Shown in pieces: positions 43,836 to 53,954 of a stretch of 64,000 nt of DNA. Position 1 is the first letter of the stretch, and every line of letters begins with the position of its first letter. Source of the stretch: Bradyrhizobium sp. CB1650 (GTDB lineage: Bacteria; Pseudomonadota; Alphaproteobacteria; Rhizobiales; Xanthobacteraceae); the NCBI RefSeq assembly GCF_029761915.1, contig NZ_CP121695.1, positions 5,981,501 through 6,045,500 on the forward strand, in the 5' to 3' direction. Below the pieces are notes generated by a model, which was not told the DNA's origin, made no database searches, and worked only from the letters and a program-made list of their open reading frames with translations. Position numbers and translations under genes: made by a program.

Positions 43836-46779
43836 ACACGCGCCGCACCTCGCTTTGCGTCTCCTTCACGCGTGCTTCGAGCGATGAGAAATCCGGCGCA
43901 TCGCCGGCGCGCGCCATCACGCGCTGAAGGTCGACGCCGGCGGTTTCCGGCTTGAAGCGCTCGCTGACGCAGAGCCGCAGGATTTGCGTCAGATCGTGAT
44001 AGAGTCGCGCTGCCGCGCGCAAGATCTCGGCTTCCGAATGCGCGAGCACGCCGAGCTTCGCCGCGTTGTCCAGTACCTGTAGCGTGCTGACGTCGAGAAT
44101 GTCCGGCTTGTCGTGGGCATGCACGAGTTGGAGATATTGCGCGATGAAGTCGATATCGACCATGCCGCCGGCGGCATATTTGAGATCCCAATAATCGGTC
44201 TCGCCCTTTTCCTGTGCGATAGCGCGGCGCATGTCGGCGACGTCGTTGGCGATGATCGCCACGTCGCGGCGACGGGTGAGGACCTCATGGATGACGCGCT
44301 CGATCCGCTCCCGGAATTCGGGCGATCCCGACACCACGCGCGCGCGCGTCAGCGCCATGTGCTCCCAGGTCCAGGCTTCATTGGCCTGGTAGTCGGCGAA
44401 AGACGCGATGCTGGATGCGACTGGACCGGCACGTCCCGACGGTCGCAGCCGCATGTCGATCTCGTAGAGCACGCCGTAATTGGTGCGCGTGGTGAAGGCG
44501 CTGATCAGCCGCTGGGTCAAGCGCGCGAAATAATGCGCGCCCTGGAGCGATTTGGGTCCGTCGGAATCCGGGTTCTCGCTGTCGAAGTCGTACAGCAGGA
44601 TCAGGTCGAGATCGGAGGACGCCGTCATCTCGCGGCTGCCGAGCCGGCCCATGGCGATGATCGCGGTCTCCTGACTCCTGATCCGGCCGTGCTGGGCGGC
44701 GAAGCGATCCGCGACGAGGCCATGCACGGTGTGGACGATGCCTTCGGCGACGTCTGCAAACGCCGTGCTGGCCTGCTGCGCCGAAACGGTGCCGGAGAGA
44801 ATGCGCGTACCGATCAGGAACAGACTCTCCTGCCCGAACAGGCGCAGGCGATCAAGGAACTCCTCATAGGAATCGGCGTCCCGCACCGTGGTCGCAAGTC
44901 GCGCCGACAATTCCTGCCTGTCCGGCATGGCGCCGAAGAAACGCGGATCGATCAGGCCGTCCATGAGCTGTGGTTGTCGGGCCAGCATCTCGCCGAGCCG
45001 GGGCGCTGCGCCCAGCACCAAAGCGACGAGCGCAACGAGCTCGCGGTTCTGGCTGAGCAGCGTGATCAACCGCCCGCCACGCTGCAACGCACGGAGGAAA
45101 TCATCGAAGGCCGCGACCGCGCGGTCCGGCTCCTCGGCATGCGCAAGGCCGTCGATCAGGGCCGGCACGAATTCGACGAATGCGCTTCGCGTCTGTTCGT
45201 TGCGGAACGCGCGATAGTCGCCCGTGATCCAGTCGCGCACGGTCTGCGCGACCGCCGCGGGCTTCTTGAAACCCAGCATCGTCAGGTGCTGCAACAGGCG
45301 CGGATCTTCCGGACCGACACGATAGTCGAGGGCCGGCAGATTTGCCGTCCCGGTGGGATCGTCCCCCTCGAACAGTTTTTCGTAGTGCCCCTGGACGATC
45401 TCGAGCTGGCGCAGCAGATCGCTGGCAAAGGCCTCGCGATTCTCATAGCCGAAGAACCAGGCAAAGCGTCCGACCGCCTCCTTGTCCTCGGGAAGTGCAT
45501 GAGTCTGCTCGTCGGCGATCATCTGGAGGCGGTGCTCGACCCGGCGCAGGAATTCATACGCTTCGGTCAGCTCGTCGCGTGCTTCGAAGGTGATCCAGTT
45601 GCTGGAGGCGAGCACGTCGAGCGCGGCGAGCGTCGGCCGCACCCGCAATTCCGGATGGCGGCCGCCGGCGATCAATTGCTGGGTCTGCGCAAAGAACTCG
45701 ATCTCGCGGATGCCGCCGCGGCCGACCTTCACGTTGTGGCCTTCGACCGAGATCTCGCTCTGGCCACGATAGGTCTGCATCTGCCGCTTCATGTCGTGCA
45801 CGTCGGCAAGCGCGGCGAAGTCGAGATGCTTGCGCCAGACGAACGGGGCGATTTCGGCCAGCAGCGCCTCGCCTGCTTCCGAATCACCGGCACAGGCGCG
45901 CGCCTTGATCATGGCGGCGCGTTCCCAGGTCCGCCCTTCCCGCTCGTAATAGTTCAGCGCGGCATCGCGCGAGATCGCAACTTGCGTCGATGACGGATCG
46001 GGGCGCAGGCGCAGGTCGACTCGGAAGACGTAGCCGTCGTAGGTGCGCTGCTGCAGAATGCGCGCCATCCCTTGCGTCACCCGGACGAAAAACGGTTGCG
46101 GCTCGATGTCCGGCGCCAGCGTCGTGGCCTCCGGGTCGAAGAACACGATGAGATCGATGTCGCTGGAATAGTTCAGCTCGCCTGCGCCCATCTTGCCCAT
46201 GGCGAGCACGATGAGGCCGCAGCCTTCTTCCGGAACCTCGGGATCGGGCGGCGAGAGCTTACCGCGTGCGGCTTCCTGCCGCAGCGTGAACTGGAGTGCC
46301 GCCTGCACCGAAGAGACGGCGACATCGGTCAGCGCCGCCGTCACCCGCATCACCGGCCAGACCCCGCCGATGTCGCACAGTGCGGTCAGGAGCGCCGTCT
46401 CGGCCTTCATGCGACGAAGCACCCGCATCACCTCGGCTTCATCGGCCGCGGCAAGCACCGCGCTCCTCGCCTCCTCGATCAGCGCCGCCAGATGCGCATC
46501 AGGATCGCATTGCAGGAGCCGGATCAGGCGCGCCGGATCGACGCGAACAAGTTCAAACAGATAGGGCGAGAACTCCGCGATGCCGGCCAGGATATCCTTC
46601 GCGAAAGGATGGGCCAGCAATCCCTCGATACTGGCCGATTGTGCCGGCTCGAGCTCGGCCAGCCAATTCCCGAGGAGTCGTTGGTCGGTTGCGGAAGCGG
46701 CAATATGGGGAGCTTCCGCAAAGCGTGCGGCCAGCCTCTCACCAGTCTTGTCCGCGTTTCCCGGCGCGGAGAGGTTCAT
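43810..46779 (-). CDS. glnE: bifunctional glutamine synthetase adenylyltransferase/deadenylylase
   Basis: 989 residues. Two nucleotidyltransferase halves joined by a helical linker. The N-terminal half (deadenylylase) has GKMGAGELNYSSDIDLIVFFD, and the C-terminal half (adenylylase) has GRLGSREMTASSDLDLILLYD, each with the GS/G-D-x-D metal motif. It adjusts glutamine synthetase activity to nitrogen status with PII. Its start overlaps the upstream kinase stop by 4 bp, so it is the last gene of the minus-strand response regulator-kinase-glnE unit. Confidence 0.96.
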   Translation of the reverse strand: MNLSAPGNADKTGERLAARFAEAPHIAASATDQRLLGNWLAELEPAQSASIEGLLAHPFAKDILAGIAEFSPYLFELVRVDPARLIRLLQCDPDAHLAALIEEARSAVLAAADEAEVMRVLRRMKAETALLTALCDIGGVWPVMRVTAALTDVAVSSVQAALQFTLRQEAARGKLSPPDPEVPEEGCGLIVLAMGKMGAGELNYSSDIDLIVFFDPEATTLAPDIEPQPFFVRVTQGMARILQQRTYDGYVFRVDLRLRPDPSSTQVAISRDAALNYYEREGRTWERAAMIKARACAGDSEAGEALLAEIAPFVWRKHLDFAALADVHDMKRQMQTYRGQSEISVEGHNVKVGRGGIREIEFFAQTQQLIAGGRHPELRVRPTLAALDVLASSNWITFEARDELTEAYEFLRRVEHRLQMIADEQTHALPEDKEAVGRFAWFFGYENREAFASDLLRQLEIVQGHYEKLFEGDDPTGTANLPALDYRVGPEDPRLLQHLTMLGFKKPAAVAQTVRDWITGDYRAFRNEQTRSAFVEFVPALIDGLAHAEEPDRAVAAFDDFLRALQRGGRLITLLSQNRELVALVALVLGAAPRLGEMLARQPQLMDGLIDPRFFGAMPDRQELSARLATTVRDADSYEEFLDRLRLFGQESLFLIGTRILSGTVSAQQASTAFADVAEGIVHTVHGLVADRFAAQHGRIRSQETAIIAMGRLGSREMTASSDLDLILLYDFDSENPDSDGPKSLQGAHYFARLTQRLISAFTTRTNYGVLYEIDMRLRPSGRAGPVASSIASFADYQANEAWTWEHMALTRARVVSGSPEFRERIERVIHEVLTRRRDVAIIANDVADMRRAIAQEKGETDYWDLKYAAGGMVDIDFIAQYLQLVHAHDKPDILDVSTLQVLDNAAKLGVLAHSEAEILRAAARLYHDLTQILRLCVSERFKPETAGVDLQRVMARAGDAPDFSSLEARVKETQSEVRRVFKALLEGA

Positions 46780-48236
46780 GCCACCTTCTGTGGCACATCC
46801 TGCATTGGGGGAGCAACCCTGTCGCCGACGCCCGCGCGCGCCGGCAGGACCAGCGTGGCGACGAGCCCAGGCTGAGCATCGCCCAGCCGCAATTCACCAC
46901 CATGCAACGTTGCAACCGCCGACGCCAGGCTGAGGCCGAGGCCGGAGCCCGGCAAGGTGCGGCTCGCCTCCAGGCGTACGAATCGCTCGACGACATGCTT
47001 GCGATCGGTCTCCGGGATACCGGGCCCGCGATCGGTGACGCTGAGCAGCACCTCGTCGCCCTCGCGCTTGGCTTCGATCGTGATCTGCCGGCTATCCATG
47101 TTGACCACGGTTCCCGCCCCTTGAGCTGCCGGCTTGCCGTATTTGATGGCATTCTCGACCAGGTTGGCGAGCGCCTGGCTGATCAGCTCGCGGTTGCCGT
47201 GAATGGGCGCGGTCTCCGCCTTGACCTTCAAGCTCATGCCGTCGTCCTCGGCGAGCGGCTCGTAGAGCTCGTGGATGCCATTGGCGACCTCGGCGGCATC
47301 GAAGTCATCCATGTTGCCACGCGCCTGCCCGGATTCCGCGCGCGCGATCATCAGCAACGCGTTGAAGGTGCGGATCAGCCCATCGGATTCCTCGATGGTC
47401 CGCTCCAGCGCCGCGCGGTAATCGGCTTCGCAGCCCGATTTCGCCAGCGCCTCCTCGGCGCGGTTGCGCAAGCGCGTCAGCGGCGTCTTGAGGTCATGGG
47501 CGATATTATCGGAGACCTCCTTGAGGCCCGCCATCAGCGCCTCGATGCGCTCCAGCATGGCATTGAGGTTTTCGGCGAGCCGGTCGAGCTCGTCGCCGCT
47601 GCGGCCCACCGGCAGCCGCTCGCTGAGATCGCCGGTCATGATGCGCTGGGCCGTGCCGGTCATCGCGTCGATTCGCGTCAACACGCGGCGCGCCACGAAG
47701 ATGCCGCCGCCGAGACCCAGCACCACGACGATCAGGATCGACCATTGCGCCGCCTTCGCCACGATGCCGAACAGCCGCCGCCGCTCGTCGAGGTCGCGGC
47801 CGATCAGCAGGCGGAAGCCATTGGGCAGCTCGGTGACGCGCACCAGCGCGCGATGATCGCGGTCGTCCGCGTCCTCGATCCGCCGATAGGCCGTCTCGGA
47901 CCAGCCCGGGGTTGCCATCACGCCGGGTGCGAGCGAGCCGACATTGCCGGCAATCGCCTGCCCCGACGGCGTGGTCACGAGGTAGAGGTTGGCGCCCGGC
48001 CGCAGCGCGCGGTACTCGATTGCGCGCGAGAGTCCGAGCAGGCCGCGGCGGCCATAGATCTCGTTGATCTCCGAGGTTTCGGCAGTCACCGTCTGCGTGA
48101 TTTCCTCGGTGATCAGCCGACGCGTATTCCAGGCGAAATAGCCGAGCAGCGAGGCCGCAAACAGCGCAAACAGCAGCAGATAGACCAGCGTCAGCCGGAA
48201 CGCCGTGGTGCGGACGAGTTTACCGAATGCCGTCAC
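46776..48236 (-). CDS. sensor histidine kinase (HAMP) of the degP-linked pair
   Basis: 486 residues. Span 1 about 13-33, periplasmic domain, span 2 about 150-175, HAMP (about 175-230), HisKA with NIAHDLKTPLTRLRNR, HATPase with LVENAIKYGKPA, DRGPGIPETD and GSGLGLSLASAVA. A proline- and alanine-rich tail follows. Its start overlaps the response-regulator stop by 17 bp. Neighbouring degP suggests an envelope-stress role like CpxA; the kinase is not orthologous enough by eye to name. Confidence 0.88.
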   Translation of the reverse strand: MTAFGKLVRTTAFRLTLVYLLLFALFAASLLGYFAWNTRRLITEEITQTVTAETSEINEIYGRRGLLGLSRAIEYRALRPGANLYLVTTPSGQAIAGNVGSLAPGVMATPGWSETAYRRIEDADDRDHRALVRVTELPNGFRLLIGRDLDERRRLFGIVAKAAQWSILIVVVLGLGGGIFVARRVLTRIDAMTGTAQRIMTGDLSERLPVGRSGDELDRLAENLNAMLERIEALMAGLKEVSDNIAHDLKTPLTRLRNRAEEALAKSGCEADYRAALERTIEESDGLIRTFNALLMIARAESGQARGNMDDFDAAEVANGIHELYEPLAEDDGMSLKVKAETAPIHGNRELISQALANLVENAIKYGKPAAQGAGTVVNMDSRQITIEAKREGDEVLLSVTDRGPGIPETDRKHVVERFVRLEASRTLPGSGLGLSLASAVATLHGGELRLGDAQPGLVATLVLPARAGVGDRVAPPMQDVPQKVA

Positions 48237-48900
48237 GGATCATGTACCCAGCGCCGCGGATCGTGTGCAGCAGCGGCCGATCGAATCCCTTGTCGATCTT
48301 GGAACGCAGCCGCGAGATGTGCACGTCGATCACGTTGGTCTGCGGATCGAAATGATAGTCCCACACGTTCTCCAGCAGCATGGTGCGCGTCACCACCTGG
48401 CCGGCATGCTTCATCAGATATTCGAGCAGACGGAATTCGCGCGGCTGGAGCGTCAGCTCGTCCTTGCCGCGAGCCACGCGATGGGACAGCCGGTCGAGCT
48501 CGAGATCACCGACACGGTAGACCGTGTCCTCGGCGGGACCGCCGCGACGGCGCGACAGAACCTCGACGCGGGCGAGCAGCTCGGCGAAGGAGTAGGGTTT
48601 TGGCAGATAGTCGTCGCCGCCGGCGCGCAGTCCCTTGATGCGGTCGTCAACCTGCCCGAGTGCCGACAGAATCAGTACCGGCGTCGCCTCGCCCCTTTCG
48701 CGCAAGGCGCCGATCAGCGACAGGCCGTCGCGCTTGGGCAGCATGCGGTCGACCACCAGTACGTCGTAATCGCCGTTCTCGGCCATGGCGAGGCCCTCCT
48801 CGCCGTCGCCGGCGTGATCGGCAATGTGGCCGACTTCGCGAAACGCCTTCACGAGATAGTCGGCGGATTCGCGGTCGTCTTCGATGATGAGGAGGCGCAT
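48220..48900 (-). CDS. OmpR-family response regulator
   Basis: 226 residues from MRLLIIEDDR (ATG 48900; the open frame extends 10 codons). Receiver phosphoacceptor Asp51 in VLVVDRMLPKRDG, Lys in DDYLPKPYS. Winged-helix output has LTLQPREFRLLEYLMKHAGQVVTRTMLLENVW and DVHISRLRSKID. Cognate of the kinase that follows. The 272 bp between it and degP hold no gene, so it may have its own promoter there. Confidence 0.9.
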   Translation of the reverse strand: MRLLIIEDDRESADYLVKAFREVGHIADHAGDGEEGLAMAENGDYDVLVVDRMLPKRDGLSLIGALRERGEATPVLILSALGQVDDRIKGLRAGGDDYLPKPYSFAELLARVEVLSRRRGGPAEDTVYRVGDLELDRLSHRVARGKDELTLQPREFRLLEYLMKHAGQVVTRTMLLENVWDYHFDPQTNVIDVHISRLRSKIDKGFDRPLLHTIRGAGYMIRDGIR

Positions 48901-49172
48901 CGTGCGGTCGGCGGCGGTCAAGGAGATCAACCCTTTATGAACATGGCGCGAGCGGCGGTCGCATGCAAGCCGAGCGAGGCAGACTTGGGTAGGGAAAAAG
49001 GCGGGCGGTGAAGCTGGGGGGACCTCACCGCCCTAGGCCCTTCCGACGGAGGGGGGCGTATTCCACCGGAAGGTAGATTGGGTGAGCGAACGTTGCGCCG
49101 CTCCCCGGAAGGGCGCCGACGGCGGGGGCGACTGATGCCGGCGACACCCTTCATTTCGAAAGCCTCCTGTGG

Positions 49173-50747
49173 TTAACCCTTCGCCAGGGGCACCGCGACG
49201 AAGCGCGACTGGCCGCCGCTCTTCACGCGCATCAGGACGCTGTTCTTGTTGTCGGTCCGCGCCGCGTTGATCGCTTCGCGGACGTCGCCGGCGCTGCTCA
49301 CGCTCTTGCCGCCGACTTCCAGAATGACGTCGCCTTCCTTGAAGCCGCGTTCGGCCGCGGCGCTCTTCGGATCGACTTCAGTGACCACGACGCCTTCCTT
49401 GCCGGCACCGGCCACGGAGTCGGCGGGCGCAACGGTCATTCCGAGCTTGGGCACGTCGGTGCCGCGGGGCGCACTCTTGCCGCTGTCCTTGTCGGTGTCG
49501 GCCTTGGCCTCGACGGTGTTCGGAAGCTGGCCGAGGGTGAGGTTCACGACCTTGTCCTGGCCCTTGTGCAACACGTTGAGCTTCACGGTCGCGCCGGGCG
49601 CCATGGCGCCGATCGTGCGAGCGAGCTCGCGCGCGTCCTTGACGGATTCGCCGTTGACCGCCGTGATCACGTCGCCGGACTCGATGCCGGCCTTCGCGGC
49701 CGGACCATTCGCCTGCGGCTCCGCCACCAGCGCGCCCTCGGCCTTCTTCATGCCGAGGCTATCGGCGATGTCGGACGTCACGGGCTGGATCTGCACGCCG
49801 ATCCAGCCGCGGCTGACCGAGCCCTTGTCCTTGAGCTGGGCAACCACGCTCTTGACGGTGTTGGCCGGAATCGAGAAGGCGATGCCGACGCTGCCGCCGG
49901 AGGGCGAGTAGATCGCGGTGTTGACGCCCATCACCTCGCCATCGGTGTTGAAGGCCGGACCGCCCGAATTGCCCTTGTTCACGGGCGCGTCGATCTGGAT
50001 GAAATCGTCATAGGGACCGTTGCCGATGTCGCGGCCGCTGGCCGAGACGATGCCCGCGGTGACAGTGCCACCGAGGCCGAAGGGATTGCCGACCGCGAGC
50101 ACCCAATCGCCGATCCGCGGCTTGCCGTCGGCAAGCTTGGCGAACGAGAAGTTCGAGCCGCCCTCGACCTTGATCAGGGCGACGTCGGTGCGCTGGTCTG
50201 TGCCGATCACCTTGGCGGTGTAAGTCTTACCGTCATCGGTCGTGACCTCGACCTTGTCGGCGCCGTCGACCACGTGGTTGTTGGTCACGGCATAGCCGTC
50301 AGCCGAAATGAAGAAACCGGAGCCCTGGCCCTGAACAACGCGGCCACGCCCGCCCTTCAGGCCCGGGAAGCCATCCGGACCGCCGAAGCGGCGGAAGAAG
50401 CGCTCCATCGGCGAGCCCGGTTGGAACGGCGAGGAATCATCGCCATCATCGTTGCTCGCGGTCTTCTCCTTGATGTTCACCTTCACCGAGATCACCGAAG
50501 GCTTCACGCGCTCGACGATGTCGGCGAACCCGACCGGACGTTCGACCTTCCGGACCTCGTTGTTGACCTGCGCATGCGCCGGACTGGAGAACAGGTCTGC
50601 CGGCGAGGTCGACGGGCTGAAGCCATAGACGGCGACGCCGAGACCGGCGACCACCGAGGCCATCAGCGCGACCCTGCGGGCCGAGAAAACCGACCGGCGC
50701 GGCTGCCGGTAGGACGGAAGATTCGAAAGATCGGGACGGTCGGTCAT
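49173..50747 (-). CDS. degP: periplasmic serine protease/chaperone of the DegP/HtrA family
   Basis: 524 residues. A long N-terminal signal-anchor (about 22-45, SARRVALMASVVAGLGVAVYGF) and AHA-Q cleavage near 60. The trypsin-like domain has catalytic His158 (TNNHVV), Asp188 (RTDVALIK) and Ser261 (GNSGGPAF); two PDZ domains follow (about 320-420 and 430-520). Degrades or refolds damaged envelope proteins. ATG 50747; the frame is open upstream. Lies between ccmH and the two-component genes, a rhizobial order. A 211-bp gap separates it from ccmH. Confidence 0.95.
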   Translation of the reverse strand: MTDRPDLSNLPSYRQPRRSVFSARRVALMASVVAGLGVAVYGFSPSTSPADLFSSPAHAQVNNEVRKVERPVGFADIVERVKPSVISVKVNIKEKTASNDDGDDSSPFQPGSPMERFFRRFGGPDGFPGLKGGRGRVVQGQGSGFFISADGYAVTNNHVVDGADKVEVTTDDGKTYTAKVIGTDQRTDVALIKVEGGSNFSFAKLADGKPRIGDWVLAVGNPFGLGGTVTAGIVSASGRDIGNGPYDDFIQIDAPVNKGNSGGPAFNTDGEVMGVNTAIYSPSGGSVGIAFSIPANTVKSVVAQLKDKGSVSRGWIGVQIQPVTSDIADSLGMKKAEGALVAEPQANGPAAKAGIESGDVITAVNGESVKDARELARTIGAMAPGATVKLNVLHKGQDKVVNLTLGQLPNTVEAKADTDKDSGKSAPRGTDVPKLGMTVAPADSVAGAGKEGVVVTEVDPKSAAAERGFKEGDVILEVGGKSVSSAGDVREAINAARTDNKNSVLMRVKSGGQSRFVAVPLAKG

Positions 50748-50958
50748 GCAGAGGTTCTCCAGGGCCCTTGAAATCGTTTTGATGCCTGAGATTGGCACGT
50801 TACGGCCCTGAAGATGGGGTCTTCCGCCTTACCGTGCGCTGGCGGCGGGGTTAAACTTTCGTAATGAACGCCCGATCGGATGCGGCAGTTTATCGCAGCC
50901 CAAAAATTGTGATCCCGCAGGAACTTAATCGGGTTCCCTTGACCCGACGCCGCTGCGG

Positions 50959-51441
50959 TTAGGACGATCTCGCATCGTCCGACATCAGTGCGGCAAGCCG
51001 CGCCTTTTCGTCGGACGTGAGCGGCGGCATTGGTACGTCTGCACCAGTTCGCGAACGACGCCGGATCTGCAGCCACAGCGCTAGGCCGCCACCTCCGAGC
51101 AGCACCGGCGCAAGCAGCCAAAGCAGCAAGGTCTGGCGCTCGAATCGCGGCTTGAGCAGCACGAACTCGCCATAGCGCGCGACCAGGAAGTCGAGCACCT
51201 GTGAATTGCTGTCGCCAGCCGCGATCCGCTCGCGCACCAACAGCCGCAGGTCGCGCGCAAGCGGCGCCTCGGAATCGTCGATCGACTGGTTCTGGCAGAC
51301 CATGCAGCGCAGCTCCCGAGACAATTCGCGGGCGCGGGCCTCCTTCGCCGGATCGGCCATGATCTCGTCCGGCTGCACCGCGCGCGCCGCCGGTGCGCCC
51401 AGCAGCGCGAGCGCGATGAACGCGGCAAAGATCCGGCGCAT
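50959..51441 (-). CDS. ccmH: cytochrome c maturation protein CcmH (CycL)
   Basis: 160 residues: signal peptide (about 1-21), the redox motif RCMVCQNQS with Cys46 and Cys49, DLRLLVRERIAAGDSNSQVLDFLVARYGEFVLL, one membrane span (about 105-125, LLLWLLAPVLLGGGG), and an acidic, charged tail. It reduces the CXXCH cysteines of apocytochrome c for haem attachment with CcmF. Start ATG 51441, 5 bp after the ccmF stop. Last ccm gene of ccmI-E-F-H. Confidence 0.95.
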   Translation of the reverse strand: MRRIFAAFIALALLGAPAARAVQPDEIMADPAKEARARELSRELRCMVCQNQSIDDSEAPLARDLRLLVRERIAAGDSNSQVLDFLVARYGEFVLLKPRFERQTLLLWLLAPVLLGGGGLALWLQIRRRSRTGADVPMPPLTSDEKARLAALMSDDARSS

Positions 51442-51446
51442 GGTGA

Positions 51447-53429
51447 TCACTCCGCCGGTTGCAGGCGTTGCTTCGCCCGCGCCGGCTTCGGCGCACCGAC
51501 GCGCAAGCGACGGTCGGACAGCGACAGCATTCCGCCGAACGCCATCAACACCGGCCCCCACCAGATCAGCAGCACCAGGGGCTTGTGGTAGATGCGCACG
51601 GCGATCGTGCCTTCGGCGGTGGCATCGCCCAGCGAGATGTAGAGCTGGCTCGCGCCCCGGGTCAGGAGCGCAGCCTCAGTGGTCGAGGAGCCGCGCGTGG
51701 TGAAGCTGCGCTTCGACGGCGTCATGACGCTGAGGGTCGCACCATCGCGGCTGACGTTGAACTCGGCGATCATCTCGCGGAAGTTCGGCCCCTGACGCTG
51801 AAACAGCCCGTCGAGCTTCAGATCGTAACCGGCGACATGAGCGACGTCGTTCTGCTTCATCGTCGCGATATACTCGCTGTTCCAGGTGGTCTCGCAGACG
51901 ATCCCGATCAGCGCGACGCCGAGGCCGGCATGCGCAAACGCCGTGCCCCAGGCCGAGCGCGGCAGGCCGCGCGCACGGTGCAGCGCCGTCGCGAACGGCA
52001 GACGGAACAGGCCGGTCCGTTCGGCCAGATCGGTCACGGCGCCGGCGATCACGAAGATGCCAAGGCCGATCGCCAGCGGCGCGAGTGCGCTGCCGCCGCG
52101 CGCCCAGCCCCAGGCAATGGCGACGGCGACAAGTCCGGCCACACCCGCCGCGAGCAGGCGTTGCGTCACGCCAAGCAGATCGCCCCGCTTCCACGCCAGC
52201 ATCGGCCCGAACGGCACGGCGAGCAGGAGCAGCGCGAACAGCGGAACGAAGCTGAGATTGTAGAAGGGCGCACCGACCGACATCTTGAAATCGGCCAATA
52301 CCTCCATCGCCAGCGGATAGAGCGTGCCGAACAGCACGACCGCACAGGCCACCGTGAGCAGCAAATTGTTGAGGACCAGCGCACCCTCACGCGAGATCGG
52401 CGCGAACAGGCCGCCCTGCTTCAGGGCCGTGGCGCGCCCTGCAAACAGCGCGAGACTTCCGCCGATGAACAGGCAGAGGATCAGAAGGATGAACACGCCG
52501 CGTGTGGGATCGTTGGCGAAGGCATGGACCGAAGTGATGACGCCCGAGCGCACCAGGAAAGTGCCGAGCAGCGACAACGAGAAGGTCAGGATCGACAGCA
52601 GGATGGTCCAGACCTTCAGCGCGTTGCGCTTCTCCATCACCAGCGCAGAGTGCAGCAGCGCCGTGCCGGCAAGCCACGGCATCAGCGAGGCGTTCTCGAC
52701 CGGATCCCAGAACCACCAGCCGCCCCAGCCGAGCTCGTAATAGGCCCAGTAGGAGCCCATGGCGATGCCGAGCGTCAGGAAGATCCAGGCCACCAGCGTC
52801 CAGGGCCGCACCCAGCGCGCCCACGCCGCGTCGATCCGGCCCTCGATCAGCGCGGCGATCGCGAATGAGAACGAGATCGAGAACCCGACATAGCCGAGAT
52901 AGAGCATCGGCGGATGCACGGCGAGGCCGATGTCCTGCAGCACCGGATTGAGATCGCGTCCCTCGATCGGCGGATTGGCAATGCGCAGGAACGGATTCGA
53001 GGTCATCAGGATGAAGAGGTAGAAGGCGCTGGCGATCCAGGCCTGCACGCTCAGCACATGCGCGCGCAGCGAGAGCGGCAGATTGTTGCCGAAGATCGCG
53101 ACCAGACCGCCGAACAGCGCCAGGATCGATACCCAGAGCAGCATCGAGCCTTCGTGGTTCCCCCACACGCCGGTGACCTTGTAGATCAGCGGTTTCATGG
53201 AGTGTGAATTCTCGTAGACGTTGGCGACGGAGAAATCCGAGGTCACATGCAGCAGGACCAGCGCGGCGAACGACGCCCCGACGAACAGAAGCTGCGCCAG
53301 CGCCGTCGAGCGCGCCACGTTCATCAGCGCGGGATCGCGCAGCCGTGCGCCGATCAGCGGCACGAAGGACTGGATCAGCGCCAGTGCGAGCGCCAACACC
53401 AGCGCATAATGTCCGGATTCCGCGATCAC
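51447..53429 (-). CDS. ccmF: haem lyase CcmF (CycK)
   Basis: 660 residues, about 14 membrane spans. The tryptophan-rich WWD segment [20 protein letters not shown] binds or presents haem, and several periplasmic His flank it. It joins haem from holo-CcmE to apocytochrome c with CcmH. Its start overlaps the ccmE stop by 4 bp. Confidence 0.96.
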   Translation of the reverse strand: MIAESGHYALVLALALALIQSFVPLIGARLRDPALMNVARSTALAQLLFVGASFAALVLLHVTSDFSVANVYENSHSMKPLIYKVTGVWGNHEGSMLLWVSILALFGGLVAIFGNNLPLSLRAHVLSVQAWIASAFYLFILMTSNPFLRIANPPIEGRDLNPVLQDIGLAVHPPMLYLGYVGFSISFSFAIAALIEGRIDAAWARWVRPWTLVAWIFLTLGIAMGSYWAYYELGWGGWWFWDPVENASLMPWLAGTALLHSALVMEKRNALKVWTILLSILTFSLSLLGTFLVRSGVITSVHAFANDPTRGVFILLILCLFIGGSLALFAGRATALKQGGLFAPISREGALVLNNLLLTVACAVVLFGTLYPLAMEVLADFKMSVGAPFYNLSFVPLFALLLLAVPFGPMLAWKRGDLLGVTQRLLAAGVAGLVAVAIAWGWARGGSALAPLAIGLGIFVIAGAVTDLAERTGLFRLPFATALHRARGLPRSAWGTAFAHAGLGVALIGIVCETTWNSEYIATMKQNDVAHVAGYDLKLDGLFQRQGPNFREMIAEFNVSRDGATLSVMTPSKRSFTTRGSSTTEAALLTRGASQLYISLGDATAEGTIAVRIYHKPLVLLIWWGPVLMAFGGMLSLSDRRLRVGAPKPARAKQRLQPAE

Positions 53430-53917
53430 CGCACCGCTCCCTGCAAGTTGCCCTGCGCCGTCGCTGCCGCAGGCTTGGCGCCGTAATCGTCCTTCCAGTG
53501 CCCCTGCTTCTTCAGGGCGTCTGCGACGTCCTTTGGCATGTAGGTCTCGTCGTGCTTGGCGAGTACGGTGTCGGCCTTGAACACGCCGCTGGAGTCGAGC
53601 ACGCCTTCGGCGACGACGCCCTGCCCTTCGCGGAACAGATCAGGCAGGATGCCCTTGTAGGCGACCGGCAGCTTCGCGTTGCCGTCTGCAACCTCGAACG
53701 TCACCGCGAGATTGTCGCCGCGCTGGAGCGAGCCGGGCTGCACCAGCCCGCCGAGGCGAAACCGCTTGCCGGGTGCAACATGTTTCTCCGCGACCATGCT
53801 CGGGGTCGAAAAGAACACGATGGAGTCGCGCAAGGCATTCAGCACCAGCGCGGCGGCGAGCGCGAGCACGGCAAGCGAGCCGCCGATGATGGTCATACGT
53901 CGCTGCTTGCGCGTCAT
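53426..53917 (-). CDS. ccmE: haem chaperone CcmE (CycJ)
   Basis: 163 residues. N-terminal anchor (about 9-28) and a periplasmic OB-fold. His122 in [13 protein letters not shown] is the covalent haem site (His130 in E. coli), with the nearby Tyr as axial ligand. The C-terminal tail is disordered and alanine-rich. Second gene of the ccm unit, 37 bp after ccmI. Confidence 0.95.
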   Translation of the reverse strand: MTRKQRRMTIIGGSLAVLALAAALVLNALRDSIVFFSTPSMVAEKHVAPGKRFRLGGLVQPGSLQRGDNLAVTFEVADGNAKLPVAYKGILPDLFREGQGVVAEGVLDSSGVFKADTVLAKHDETYMPKDVADALKKQGHWKDDYGAKPAAATAQGNLQGAVR

Positions 53918-53954
53918 GGCGTGTCTGATCCCCGCTCGTCCCGTCCCGCAATCG

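Noticed and set aside
44113..45993. 626-residue plus-strand frame opposite glnE
   Set aside because: Antisense to a complete, motif-verified glnE; low-complexity, no ribosome site.
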